A stretch of DNA of 64,000 nucleotides from Flavisolibacter tropicus (GTDB taxonomy: Bacteria > Bacteroidota > Bacteroidia > Chitinophagales > Chitinophagaceae), in the NCBI RefSeq assembly GCF_001644645.1, contig NZ_CP011390.1:806001-870000 (forward strand). Reading direction: 5' to 3'. Under the pieces are notes generated by a model. The model did not search any database and was not told where the DNA came from. It worked only from the letters and a program-made list of their open reading frames with translations. Positions 1-9,103 of the stretch are shown in pieces (the first letter of the stretch is position 1; every line of letters starts with the position of its first letter). The position numbers and the translations under genes are program-made.

Positions 1-302
1 GTAGCTAGTTTGCGAAAAGACACCAATTGCTCGCCTGTAAGTAAGGCTCCTTCAATCTGGAGTAAACGTAATTCTTTTGCCAGATTAAGGATATAATCAT
101 TAGGGAAATAGATACCGTTTTGCAGTAATTGTTTGAATTCAAACGTTTGGCGTAGCTCCCTATCTATATAGTCCTTTCGGGTATGTATACGTAAATTGGC
201 AGCTTTTTCTTTAGCATATTCAGACCGACACTTCTCAAGGAGTAGGTTCTTAATTTTATCAAATTCAAGCTGTACTGTTGCTGATTCCGGATATAACTTC
301 AT
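1..302 (-). CDS. mutS2: Endonuclease MutS2 (N-terminal fragment)
   Basis: The minus-strand frame starts with the ATG at 302-300 and runs off the left edge, giving about 100 residues. The translation begins MKLYPESATVQLEFDKIKNL and continues with NGIYFPNDYILNLAKELRLL and GALLTGEQL. This resembles the N-terminal region of MutS2 in Bacteroidetes. MutS2 proteins are MutS-like ATPases, many with a C-terminal Smr nuclease domain, that act on branched DNA or, in some bacteria, on collided ribosomes. The ATPase and Smr parts lie outside the window, so neither can be verified. The gene is divergent from msrA. The family call comes from memory of homologous N-termini rather than from a catalytic motif. 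Confidence 0.75.
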   Translation of the reverse strand, partial: MKLYPESATVQLEFDKIKNLLLEKCRSEYAKEKAANLRIHTRKDYIDRELRQTFEFKQLLQNGIYFPNDYILNLAKELRLLQIEGALLTGEQLVSFRKLA

Positions 303-455
303 GAAATTCTTAACGAAAATTGTCTACAAATTTACGATTACTGCGCCGCTTCTCTTAAAGCTTTGTCAAAGCTTAATTAAACCTCTTGTTAAATCTAATT
401 ACCTATAGTAGATTACAAGCTGTTACAATGAACTTTGTTATATATGTTTGTCGCA

Positions 456-1106
456 ATGAACAAAATTCTGTTTGCAGTGTTGATTATGTCGGGATTTATA
501 GCAGGCTGTTCTGCAAAAACCCAAACTAATAAATTAAGTGCGTCAATGATGAATGTAAACGAAACTATTGATACAGCTACATTTGCAACGGGTTGTTTTT
601 GGTGTACAGAGGCTATTTTTGAAGAGTTGAATGGTGTTTTGAAAGTGACCTCTGGATATTCTAACGGCCATGTGGCCAATCCAACCTACAAGGATGTATG
701 TACAGGTGAAACTGGTCATGCAGAATGCGTTCAAATACTGTATGAACCTAGTAAAATTTCATATGATGAACTATTGGAAGTATTTTTTCAGGTACATGAC
801 CCAACTACTTTAAACCGGCAAGGTGCAGACGTAGGTACGCAATATAGGAGTGCTATATTCTATCACAACGATGAGCAGCGTAAAAAGGCAGAATATTATA
901 AAACAGAATTGAATAAAAGCGGCGCCTTTAACAAACCTATTGTAACAGAGATAGCTGCTGCTGAAACGTTTTATCCAGCGGAGGATTATCATCAAGAATA
1001 CTATGTAAATAATAAGAACTCTAACCCTTATTGCGCGGTAGTTATACGTCCTAAGTTGGATAAGTTCAAGAAGGTATTTGCGCAAAAACTTAAATCAGCT
1101 AATTAG
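456..1106 (+). CDS. msrA: Peptide-methionine (S)-S-oxide reductase MsrA, lipoprotein
   Basis: MsrA reduces methionine-S-sulfoxide in proteins. The catalytic GCFWC motif is present (reading ATGCFWCTEAIF), as is the family C-terminus (SNPYCAVVIRPKLDKFKK). The N-terminus from MNKILFAVLIMSGFIAGC is a lipoprotein signal peptide with its Cys after IAG, so the enzyme is probably anchored in the cell envelope and repairs exported proteins. I chose the start at 456 because it gives a clean signal peptide; in-frame ATGs at 435 and 444 would add seven or four residues before it. A strong terminator follows 21 bp after the stop, so the gene looks monocistronic. Confidence 0.93.
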   Translation: MNKILFAVLIMSGFIAGCSAKTQTNKLSASMMNVNETIDTATFATGCFWCTEAIFEELNGVLKVTSGYSNGHVANPTYKDVCTGETGHAECVQILYEPSKISYDELLEVFFQVHDPTTLNRQGADVGTQYRSAIFYHNDEQRKKAEYYKTELNKSGAFNKPIVTEIAAAETFYPAEDYHQEYYVNNKNSNPYCAVVIRPKLDKFKKVFAQKLKSAN

Positions 1107-1127
1107 AATATATAACTTAATCGAGGC

Positions 1128-1150
1128 CCCGCTTGTAGCGGGTTTTTTTT
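1128..1150 (+). terminator. Rho-independent terminator after msrA
   Basis: The stem CCCGC/GCGGG with loop TTGTA is followed directly by eight T residues. It lies 21 bp past the msrA stop and is a textbook intrinsic terminator. Confidence 0.9.
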
Positions 1151-1440
1151 AACCGCGGATGTTAGGGATTGTTGATTGGATTAGCATGATTACAGTCCTG
1201 AATAATTTAAAAAACCTTCTGTCAGTAGAGTTTATGTTCTTCCAAGTATAATATGATGAGAATTATATATTCTCCATCTATGTGTATTTAATTAGCCACA
1301 TTGCTTTTAATTGGGTTCTAGGCTGTTATAATATCCGAATTTCATAATTTGATTTTCCGCATTTTCCTTTACTATATACAGCTTGAAATATAATTACTCC
1401 AGTTTTGACTATATTGTAGATACATTAGGAATAATTATCC
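1151..1440. other. Intergenic region, no gene seen
   Basis: The 334 bp between msrA and the YCF48-like gene hold the msrA terminator at the left end and then AT-rich sequence. I found no ORF, strong repeat or hairpin. The promoter of the downstream gene should be here, but no clear TTTG/TAnnTTTG pair at the right spacing was visible. Confidence 0.6.
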
Positions 1441-2472
1441 ATGAAAAAGCTATTACTCCTCCCCTTCTTACTGCTTGTAGTAACAAGTTTTAGTCAATAC
1501 CCAGAAATAGCAGTTCTTACACAAGGTACCAAAACAAGTATCCGTGGTCTAAGCGTAGTAAATGATGCTACGGCATGGGTTAGTGGCAGCAATGGAACGG
1601 TAGGTAAAACCACAGATGGGGGAAAAAACTGGAAGTGGATAACCGTAAAAGGTTTTGAAAAAAGGGATTTTAGGGACATAGAGGCTTTTGATGCTACAAC
1701 AGCTATAATAATGGCTGTTGACGCTCCTGCCTATATATTAAAAACAGTTGATGGTGGTTCAAGTTGGAAGATAGTATATGAAAATGAAACGAAAGGCATG
1801 TTCCTTGATGCCATGGAATTTTGGAATATAAATGCAGGTATCGTTGTAGGTGATCCCATTGATGGTCGACTATTTATTGCTCGCACATTTGATGGCGGTA
1901 ATACCTGGAAGGAAATACCAAATGAATACAAGCCGAAAGTAGATAGTGGAGAAGCCCTTTTTGCAGCTAGTGGCACAAATATCCGCATATTAGATCGCGA
2001 TGAAGCCATTTTTGTAACCGGCGGATTACAGTCACGTGTATTTATTAGAGATAAGATTATTGCCTTGCCTATTATTCAAGGAAAAGAAACAACAGGCGCC
2101 AATTCTATTGATGTTATGGATAAATACTCAAGAAACGGTGGACAAACGTTAATGGTTGTTGGCGGCGACTTCAATAAACCTGATAGCGATACTTTAAACT
2201 GTGTATATAGTACTAACCGTGGTAAGTCATGGCAAACGCCTAAGCGCGCGCCCCATGGCTACCGTAGCTGTGTGGAATATTTATCTAAAAAACACGCTAT
2301 TACTTGTGGTCTTAATGGTGTTGATTATACCATTGATGGTGGTAAAAACTGGAAATTGATCAGTAAAGAAGGTTTTAATGTTTGCAAAGTAGCTAAAAAT
2401 GGATCGGCAGTATACTTAGCTGGTAGCAATGGAAAAATTGGCAAAATTATTTCTGACAAAAGCAAAAACTAA
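1441..2472 (+). CDS. YCF48/BNR-like beta-propeller protein, exported
   Basis: This 343-residue protein has a Sec signal peptide (MKKLLLLPFLLLVVTSFSQ). Repeated blade motifs follow, such as VGKTTDGGKNWKW, ILKTVDGGSSWKI, IARTFDGGNTWKE and DYTIDGGKNWKLI, spread over the whole length. The [ST]xDGGxxW repeat is the hallmark of BNR and YCF48/HCF136 (photosystem II stability factor-like) propellers. In heterotrophic Bacteroidetes such proteins are usually annotated as oxidoreductases or propeller proteins without a known substrate, and I see no catalytic residues. The gene converges with the peroxiredoxin gene, with only three bases between stops. The location is inferred to be periplasmic or extracellular. 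Confidence 0.8.
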   Translation: MKKLLLLPFLLLVVTSFSQYPEIAVLTQGTKTSIRGLSVVNDATAWVSGSNGTVGKTTDGGKNWKWITVKGFEKRDFRDIEAFDATTAIIMAVDAPAYILKTVDGGSSWKIVYENETKGMFLDAMEFWNINAGIVVGDPIDGRLFIARTFDGGNTWKEIPNEYKPKVDSGEALFAASGTNIRILDRDEAIFVTGGLQSRVFIRDKIIALPIIQGKETTGANSIDVMDKYSRNGGQTLMVVGGDFNKPDSDTLNCVYSTNRGKSWQTPKRAPHGYRSCVEYLSKKHAITCGLNGVDYTIDGGKNWKLISKEGFNVCKVAKNGSAVYLAGSNGKIGKIISDKSKN

Positions 2473-2475
2473 TTT

Positions 2476-3063
2476 CTACAGATTATTCAATAAGTCTTTT
2501 ACAAGAACACGCTTACGGTAATCTTCTTCAAAGTATCTGAAAGTAATAGTGCCATCACGGTTTACAATGTAAACAGCAGGGACAGGCAAGTAGGCTCGTT
2601 CTTTTTGCCCGTTGATTTCTAATAGGTCATTTCCAAAGCTTTTATAGCGTTGCTGCGTTTTCTCATCTACCTGATAGGCTACTCCATACCCTTTAGCAAT
2701 CTTCATGTCTTCATCGTGAAGAATTGAAAAAGTTGCTCCTGTTTTTTCTACTGTTTTTGTAATGCCTTCACCTTTTTCTGGAGAGATGGCAACTACTTGA
2801 GCGCTCTTGTCTGTCAGTAATTGTAAAGAATCTTGCATGCGCTTTAATTCTTTGTTACAGTAAGGACACCAATTCCCTCTATAAAAGACCACTACTACTG
2901 GGCCTTTTTTCCGAAGATCTTTTAAGCTTATCTCTTTGCCATTCTGATCTTTCCCTTTAAAATCTGGGGCTTTGGAGTTAATAAACAAGCCTTCAGGTTT
3001 GTCCTGTGCGTTCACAATGGTGAAATTGAAGACGAGAAAAGCAAGGGCAAGAAACTTCTTCAT
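2476..3063 (-). CDS. Peroxiredoxin-like (AhpC/TSA) thiol protein, exported
   Basis: This 195-residue protein starts with a signal peptide (MKKFLALAFLVFNFTIVNA) and carries an AhpC/TSA-Redoxin fold. The active-site segment VVFYRGNWCPYCNKELKRM contains a WCPYC thioredoxin-like pair. The opening APDFKGKDQNGKEISLKDL is typical of Bcp/AhpC-type peroxiredoxins and thiol-disulfide oxidoreductases. The C-terminal AVYIVNRDGTITFRY fits the same fold. The likely role is peroxide reduction or thiol redox control in the periplasm. The CxxC spacing leaves open a TlpA/ResA-like oxidoreductase instead of a peroxidase. Confidence 0.85.
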   Translation of the reverse strand: MKKFLALAFLVFNFTIVNAQDKPEGLFINSKAPDFKGKDQNGKEISLKDLRKKGPVVVVFYRGNWCPYCNKELKRMQDSLQLLTDKSAQVVAISPEKGEGITKTVEKTGATFSILHDEDMKIAKGYGVAYQVDEKTQQRYKSFGNDLLEINGQKERAYLPVPAVYIVNRDGTITFRYFEEDYRKRVLVKDLLNNL

Positions 3064-3142
3064 AACAGGTATTTATAAGTTCAAATGTAAGATAGGTATA
3101 TTAGGTTTTTTAATGGATGCCTGTTCTTAACAAACTGTTGCA

Positions 3143-3472
3143 TTATTTTTTAAACATAAAATATACGGCACACAACAAAAAACCAAAGCTGATCAAGTAG
3201 CGGTAATGAAAGTGCTCTTTTAATACAAAAACAGCAAACAAGCTAAAAACAACCAGTGTAACAACCTCTTGAATGATTTTAAGTTGGAACGCACTAAACC
3301 CGCCTACATAGCCCAGTCGGTTTGCCGGCACCATTAGGCAGTATTCAAAAAAGGCTATGCCCCAACTTAGCAAAATTGCTTTCCATAGAGGCATACCCGT
3401 ATTTTTTAAATGGTAATACCAAGCAAACGTCATAAATACGTTGGATGCCAATAACAATACTAATGTTCTCAT
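3143..3472 (-). CDS. DMT-family small membrane protein (DUF486)
   Basis: This 109-residue, very hydrophobic protein has four predicted membrane helices. It begins MRTLVLLLASNVFMTFAWYYH, continues with PLWKAILLSWGIAFFEYCLMVPANRLG, and ends in short helices. The AWYYHLK and FFEYCLMVPANR segments are characteristic of the DUF486 group related to drug/metabolite (EamA/SMR-like) transporters. The substrate is unknown. It lies downstream of smc on the same strand, but a terminator at 3482-3507 separates the two, so it probably has its own promoter. Confidence 0.82.
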   Translation of the reverse strand: MRTLVLLLASNVFMTFAWYYHLKNTGMPLWKAILLSWGIAFFEYCLMVPANRLGYVGGFSAFQLKIIQEVVTLVVFSLFAVFVLKEHFHYRYLISFGFLLCAVYFMFKK

Positions 3473-3481
3473 ACAAACAAT

Positions 3482-3507
3482 AAAAAAAGACTACCAAAGC
3501 AGTCTTT
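3482..3507 (-). terminator. Terminator after smc
   Basis: On the minus strand, the stem AAAGACT/AGTCTTT with an 8-nt loop runs into a T-tract (the A-run at 3482-3488 on the plus strand). It lies between the smc stop and the DUF486 gene start. Confidence 0.65.
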
Positions 3508-3564
3508 AAAAGTAATTCAATATGAAGTAATTTATTCTTTTAGGAGTCTTTAGAATAAAATTCT

Positions 3565-6500
3565 TTAATTCAAGTTTCTAAAGTCCACACTCACCAGCTT
3601 ACTTACTCCCGGCTCTTGCATGGTTACACCATAGATCACATCTACAGTGCTCATAGTGGTCTTGTTGTGAGTAACTATAATAAATTGAGAGTTTTGGCTA
3701 AACTCACGAATCATCTTTGTAAACTTACCCACGTTAGCATCATCCAGAGGGGCGTCAACCTCATCAAGAATACAGAATGGAGCAGGCTTAATCAGGTAAA
3801 TGGCAAACAGTAAGGCAGTTGCCGTTAACGTACGCTCACCACCACTAAGCTGTCCAATGCTAGCCGGGCGTTTACCTTTTGGCTTAGCCATGATGTCAAT
3901 TCCTGTTTCAGCCAGGTTGTCTGGATTTTCTAAAATCAAATCACACTGATCATCTTCGGTAAACAAGGCTTTAAATACTTTATGGAAGTTCTCACGTACT
4001 TGGTTAAACGTATCTAAGAACTTCTGGTTGGCTGTAGTTTCTACTTCAGCAATTGTTTGCAACAGGCTTTCTTTAGCAGTAACAAGGTCGTTCTTTTGTT
4101 CAACGATAAACTCATAACGTTTCCTCATTTCTTCAAAAGCCTCAATTGCAGTTGGGTTAACCTCTCCGAGGTTCTCCAACCGCTTCTTCATTTTGTCGGC
4201 TTTTTCCTGAAGCTCCTCCACTGGAGTTGTTCCAGTTCTAGCTTCATCAAGTATCTCTTCCAGATTAATTCTAAACTCAACGTGCAAGCGTTCTTTCATA
4301 CCGGCCAAGCCAAGCTTAACATCTGTCAGTTTATCCTTAAGTGCATTTAAAAGTTGCTCAATGGCATCTTTCTCTTTAACTATCTGGCGCAACTCGCTTT
4401 CTTTAGTGCTTAACTGGTTGCGTATATTATAGTATGCCTGGTCTGCTTCATTTAGGCTGCTTTCTTCCGCTTCACGTCTGCGCATTAAATCATATAACGC
4501 ATCAGCTATGCCTTGAAGGTCTTCCTGTAATGTTTCAATATTAGAAGTAGCTTCTCCTAATTGCTTTGTGTTTGTTTCTACTTGCTGGCGCAGGTCGTTT
4601 AATTGATTGCTCTTGAACTGATGTTCCTGTTTTAAAGCAGTGATCTTACTTTGCTGGCGTGTTAGATTCAGGTTGCTTGCATTGTACTGGGTATTTATTT
4701 CATTATACTCCATTTCAATGCGGCGGTAATCACTTTCTGCTTGTTGTAAACCTTCCGTATACTGTGTAAGATTTTCATTCAAAGAGTTCAATTCTCCTCT
4801 TACTGCTTCAATTGAAGCCTGAGTCTGATCTAACTGGCTGTGTAGATCTTCTACGCGGGTACGAGATTGATTTTGTGTATGTACCAAGTTCTCCAAGCGG
4901 TTTTGAACAGAGAACATTTGGTTATTTAACTGTCCAATCTCACGCTCCGTATCCTTAATTACATTCTCTTTCAAATCCTGGTTAAAGGCTATTACTTCAT
5001 TGTGACGAGCTTGTATCTGATTTTTCAAATCATCTACTACCACTTGTTGTGCTAAGATCTCTTCCTGTAATTTCTCCAGGTTTTTAGCACGACCAATTTT
5101 CTTGCCTTCAAATAAACCTACACTACCACCTGATAGAGAATATTTACCTTTTACATATTTACCATGACGTTCCAGTATAACCGCGCCATTAGTACTTTCT
5201 AAAGCAATATCAGAATCTGCAATAAAAACGTTGCCTAGTAATTGCTCTGCTAATTTCTTGTACTGGGCATCAACTTCTATTACATCCATTGCTGCAATGG
5301 TGCCTTCTGGTTGATGGCCAATTGCACCTTCTGTTGAATTAACCTTATCCAAAAGGAAGAAGTTTGCCTTACCTTTTTTGTTTTCATCCAAAAGATGAAT
5401 GGCTTGTAAACCTTCTGCCAGGTTGTTTACTACATAGTAGTTCAAATAAGGTTCCAATACATTTTCTACAGCAGCACGATAGGATTCTTTTACATAAATG
5501 ATATCTGAAAGAATTGGGGCTTTATGGTTCCAACCTTTATTATTATGTAAGAACTTAATACTTTCTGGATAGCCTTCCATGCTATCGATGAGGCTTTTCA
5601 GCAGGTCGTGCTCATTCTTCTTAGCGTCAAGCTTACGATTTTCTTCTGCTAATTGGGTACGCAACTCCTCTAATACAGACTGAGTCTGTAAAATTTGCTC
5701 TTTGGTAGTATTATGGTGATGCTGAAGTTGGTCCAGGTCTTTTTTCCGGGTTTCCAGCTCTTTTTGCTTATTATCTTTTTCTACTTCCAGTTGTTGTATC
5801 TGCTCCTCACGGTTAGCGCGTTCTTCCTCTATTTGGTGAATGGCACGTTGCAAATTCTGAATAGAGGTATCTGCAATGGCAACTTTTTTCTCTGCATCAA
5901 ATTGGTTTCGCTGTACTTGCTGGAAAGAGTTGCGTAAGTCATTAACAGCCGTTCTCTTTTCGTCTAAGATGCTACGCTTCGCATCTACCTGGTTGCGATA
6001 TTCTTCTAATTGAGAAGTCAGGCCTTCTAATGCACCTTCTTCATCTTTTATCTGTTGCTCTGTAAAGACAATACTCTCCTCAATACCAGTAATTTGGCCA
6101 CCGGCCTTTGAAAGGAAATCTTGAAGTCCAGTAGCTCTTTCTTTCAAATGCTCCAGCCGTTGAGAGGCTAAGCTCTTTTCGTTTTCTTTGGTTCGCACCT
6201 GTTGCACCAGCTCATTAAATGACTGTTGCATGCTATGCAAGGATTTTTCTCTTTCTATGAAGCCTACTCTTTCTTGTTCCAAAGAAGCTTCGCGTGTAGC
6301 TATATCAGCTTCTAAAGCAATGCGTCTGTCTGTTTCTTTTTCATGTTGCTCATTCAAGTCTTTGAACGTTAGATTGAAACCTTCGAGTGCAGCCTTAGCT
6401 AATTCAATTGAGATCTCACGATAATCCTTCTTGATCTCATAGTATTTCTCAGCTTTTTTTGCCTGATTTTCAAGCGTTTTAAGCTGATTGTTAATTTCAA

Positions 6501-7086
6501 ATAACAAGTCCTCAATACGATTCAAGTCTTGTTCTGTAGCGTCTAACTTTTGCTTTGCTTCCTTTTTCCTAGTTTTATAAATAGAAATCCCGGCTGCTTG
6601 TTCTAACATCCGGCGACGGGAGTTTTCCTTGTCTTTGATCAAGTCGTCCACCATGCCTAATTCAATGATGGCATAGCTGTCTGTTGAGATACCCGTATCC
6701 ATAAACAGGTTTTGGATATCTTTTAAACGACACTGTACATCATTCAGTCGGTATTCACTATCCCCGTTCTTATAGAACTTACGGGTAACTGTGATGGTAC
6801 TAAACTCAGTGGGTAAGAGATTGCGGGTATTTTCAAATGTAAGGCTTACTTCTGCTAAACCGCTGGCACTACGGGTTTTTGAACCATTAAATACAAGACT
6901 TTCAAGGTTTTCAGAACGTAACTGTGAGATTTTTTGCTCCCCGATTACCCAGCGAATACTGTCCACAATGTTGCTTTTTCCGCAGCCATTGGGGCCAACA
7001 ATTCCTGTAATATTTTCATCGAAGTTGACAATGGTTTTATCAGCAAAGGATTTAAAGCCTTTTATCTCCAGGGATTTTAATCGCAC
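3565..7086 (-). CDS. smc: Chromosome segregation ATPase SMC
   Basis: The 1173 residues match the usual length of bacterial SMC. The N-terminal head has Walker A GPNGCGKS at residues 31-38. Two long coiled coils flank a hinge at roughly 515-680 (KAPILSDIIYVKESYRAAV onward). The C-terminal head has the ABC signature QLSGGERTLTA and Walker B FCILDEVDAPLDD. SMC dimers with ScpA/ScpB organise and segregate the chromosome. No scp genes are adjacent. The gene is complete and uninterrupted, and divergent from the usp gene. Confidence 0.97.
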   Translation of the reverse strand: MRLKSLEIKGFKSFADKTIVNFDENITGIVGPNGCGKSNIVDSIRWVIGEQKISQLRSENLESLVFNGSKTRSASGLAEVSLTFENTRNLLPTEFSTITVTRKFYKNGDSEYRLNDVQCRLKDIQNLFMDTGISTDSYAIIELGMVDDLIKDKENSRRRMLEQAAGISIYKTRKKEAKQKLDATEQDLNRIEDLLFEINNQLKTLENQAKKAEKYYEIKKDYREISIELAKAALEGFNLTFKDLNEQHEKETDRRIALEADIATREASLEQERVGFIEREKSLHSMQQSFNELVQQVRTKENEKSLASQRLEHLKERATGLQDFLSKAGGQITGIEESIVFTEQQIKDEEGALEGLTSQLEEYRNQVDAKRSILDEKRTAVNDLRNSFQQVQRNQFDAEKKVAIADTSIQNLQRAIHQIEEERANREEQIQQLEVEKDNKQKELETRKKDLDQLQHHHNTTKEQILQTQSVLEELRTQLAEENRKLDAKKNEHDLLKSLIDSMEGYPESIKFLHNNKGWNHKAPILSDIIYVKESYRAAVENVLEPYLNYYVVNNLAEGLQAIHLLDENKKGKANFFLLDKVNSTEGAIGHQPEGTIAAMDVIEVDAQYKKLAEQLLGNVFIADSDIALESTNGAVILERHGKYVKGKYSLSGGSVGLFEGKKIGRAKNLEKLQEEILAQQVVVDDLKNQIQARHNEVIAFNQDLKENVIKDTEREIGQLNNQMFSVQNRLENLVHTQNQSRTRVEDLHSQLDQTQASIEAVRGELNSLNENLTQYTEGLQQAESDYRRIEMEYNEINTQYNASNLNLTRQQSKITALKQEHQFKSNQLNDLRQQVETNTKQLGEATSNIETLQEDLQGIADALYDLMRRREAEESSLNEADQAYYNIRNQLSTKESELRQIVKEKDAIEQLLNALKDKLTDVKLGLAGMKERLHVEFRINLEEILDEARTGTTPVEELQEKADKMKKRLENLGEVNPTAIEAFEEMRKRYEFIVEQKNDLVTAKESLLQTIAEVETTANQKFLDTFNQVRENFHKVFKALFTEDDQCDLILENPDNLAETGIDIMAKPKGKRPASIGQLSGGERTLTATALLFAIYLIKPAPFCILDEVDAPLDDANVGKFTKMIREFSQNSQFIIVTHNKTTMSTVDVIYGVTMQEPGVSKLVSVDFRNLN

Positions 7087-7273
7087 GCTTCAGCAAATTT
7101 TAGTCGACAAATATAACCTAATAGAGGTGAAAAAGGATGAGCTGAGCATTTTTACCTTAATTCTTAAGTGACATTTTTACACGAATTTGGCATAAAACAC
7201 AAAATAAATGACAGTATTTGGTCAAATATGATAGAGAACCTTTAACTTCCTTTGACAAAAACTAAACCAACGA

Positions 7274-8059
7274 ATGAAAACGGTTATCGTTCCTGTCGAT
7301 TTTTCTCCTACTTCTTACAACTCAGCCCGTTATGCTGTTAAAATGGTTACCGGAACCTATGATGTAAACCTGGTATTATTCCATGTTTTTGAGAAAGAAT
7401 CTGAAGAAGAAGAAGCTTATTTTTTATTGGAAAAACTGAAAACTGAGCTTTCTGAACAAGGTATTGCAAAAATTTCCTGTCACGCAGAACTCGGCAGCGA
7501 CTTTCCTGATACATTAAGTCGTTTTGCACGTCATAGAGCTGCTCAATTGATTGTTATGGGCTTAAATGGCAAAACCAAACTGGAACAGATCTTTTTGACT
7601 AGCAATACACTAAAGATCGTAGATAAGAACCCTTGTCCGGTTATGATCATCCCTCCTTCTGCTGATTTTGCTTCCATTAAGAACATTGCGCTTACATCAG
7701 ATTTTAAAGACGTAATGTCTACAATCCCGGTTCAACCTATTAAATCAGTATTGGAAATCTTCCGCCCGCAATTACATATTGTAAATGTAGATAGTGAGCA
7801 TTATGTTTCTCTTACAGAGGAGTATTTGCAAGAAAGAGCCAAATTGGCTGAAATGTTCAAGGATTTCAAGCCGGAATTTTACTTCATTGGTACATTTGAT
7901 TTCCACGATACGATTAACCAATTTGTTGCTGACAAAAAAATTGATATGGTAATTACTATTCCACGGAACCATTCCTTTATTGATAATTTGTTTAAATCTA
8001 GCAATACAAAAAAACTGGTATTTGAAAGTACTGTCCCTGTATTGGCAGCCCATGAATAA
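7274..8059 (+). CDS. Universal stress protein (tandem Usp domains)
   Basis: This 261-residue cytoplasmic protein has two Usp folds. The first, from MKTVIVPVDFSPTSYNSARY, ends with CPVMIIPPSA at about residue 135. The second is degenerate and ends with STVPVLAAHE. The segment VMGLNGKTKLEQIFLTSNT matches the nucleotide-binding loop region (GxxG-type) of UspA proteins in altered form. Tandem Usps of about 260-280 residues are common in Bacteroidetes and usually respond to starvation or energy stress. The exact role is unknown. A hairpin terminator follows. Confidence 0.9.
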   Translation: MKTVIVPVDFSPTSYNSARYAVKMVTGTYDVNLVLFHVFEKESEEEEAYFLLEKLKTELSEQGIAKISCHAELGSDFPDTLSRFARHRAAQLIVMGLNGKTKLEQIFLTSNTLKIVDKNPCPVMIIPPSADFASIKNIALTSDFKDVMSTIPVQPIKSVLEIFRPQLHIVNVDSEHYVSLTEEYLQERAKLAEMFKDFKPEFYFIGTFDFHDTINQFVADKKIDMVITIPRNHSFIDNLFKSSNTKKLVFESTVPVLAAHE

Positions 8060-8085
8060 ATGAGCTAAGTTTTGCCTGTAGAAGT

Positions 8086-8122
8086 ACAAACCCTAATTTC
8101 GAGTTGCGGAGTTAGGGTTTGT
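8086..8122 (+). terminator. Terminator after the usp gene
   Basis: A perfect 11-bp inverted repeat (ACAAACCCTAA/TTAGGGTTTGT) with a 15-nt loop, 26 bp past the usp stop. The right arm ends in T-rich sequence, but no long T-tract follows. Confidence 0.6.
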
Positions 8123-8148
8123 TGCTTTGGGAGATTTAAAACGATTGC

Positions 8149-9096
8149 ATGAAAAATATTAAGCTGATTGAGGTTCCATCAGAGATTGGAGCAGGAACTA
8201 GAGGTGCTAGTCTGGGTGTAGAAGCTATAAAAATTGCAGCTCTGGATTATATGTCCAGTTTTTTTGTACATTTTCCTTGTGAGTCCATTCCTGTAGAAAA
8301 TAAATTGTTGTATGAGCCGATTCAATCACCATATGCAAAGCGCATAAAAGGAATTGTTTCGATGTATGAAAAAGTTAGTAAGTCTGTTACCGATAGCTTA
8401 AAAGGTCATTTCTTCCCTGTTGTACTTTCTGGTGATCACAGTATTGGCGGTGCTACGATAGCTGGAATTAAAATAGCTAAGCCAAAAAGTAAACTAGGCG
8501 TGATCTGGATCGACGCTCATGCTGATTTACATACCCCCTACACCACCCCATCTGGTAATATGCATGGTATGCCCCTTGCTATTTCTATTAATGATGATAA
8601 TAAAGAATGCGCCGTTCATGACTTGGATCCTGAAACACAAAAGCACTGGCAATATTTAAAGAACTTAGGAAAGATTGCACCCAAAGTTTTGCCTGAGGAT
8701 ATTGTATTAATCTCTTTACGTGATTTTGAACGTGAGGAAAAGCATTTAATCGACAAGTACGGTATAAAGGTCGTTTCTACAAAAGAGGTTCGTAGTAAAG
8801 GGCCTGAAAACGTTGTGCGTTCTGTATTGCGTTATTTAAGTGACTGCACTGATATTTATATATCCTTTGATGTTGATAGCCTTGACTCATCCATATCAAA
8901 AGGCACTGGTACACCTGTAGGAAATGGCTTAAAAGAAAGAGAGGCTGAAGATTTGATCTCTAAGTTTATGCAGAATAGAAAAGTATGCTGTTTTGAGATT
9001 ACTGAAGTGAATCCTACATTGGATAAGGAAAACCTGATGGCGGAAATTGCATTTAATATCTTGCAAAGAAGCGTAAATGTAGTAATGATGAGCTAG
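8149..9096 (+). CDS. Arginase family protein
   Basis: This 315-residue ureohydrolase has the metal-binding motifs in order: SGDHSIGG, DAHADLHT and SFDVDSLDSS, which supply the His and Asp ligands of the Mn2+ pair. The opening SEIGAGTRGASLGVEA is typical of the Bacteroidetes arginase group. Arginase splits arginine into ornithine and urea. Agmatinase and formiminoglutamase share the fold and are the alternatives. The GNMHGMPLA segment after DAHAD favours arginase (compare SGNLHGMP in characterised arginases). The gene follows usp by 89 bp, with a terminator between. Confidence 0.85.
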   Translation: MKNIKLIEVPSEIGAGTRGASLGVEAIKIAALDYMSSFFVHFPCESIPVENKLLYEPIQSPYAKRIKGIVSMYEKVSKSVTDSLKGHFFPVVLSGDHSIGGATIAGIKIAKPKSKLGVIWIDAHADLHTPYTTPSGNMHGMPLAISINDDNKECAVHDLDPETQKHWQYLKNLGKIAPKVLPEDIVLISLRDFEREEKHLIDKYGIKVVSTKEVRSKGPENVVRSVLRYLSDCTDIYISFDVDSLDSSISKGTGTPVGNGLKEREAEDLISKFMQNRKVCCFEITEVNPTLDKENLMAEIAFNILQRSVNVVMMS

Positions 9097-9103
9097 TCGT
9101 ACA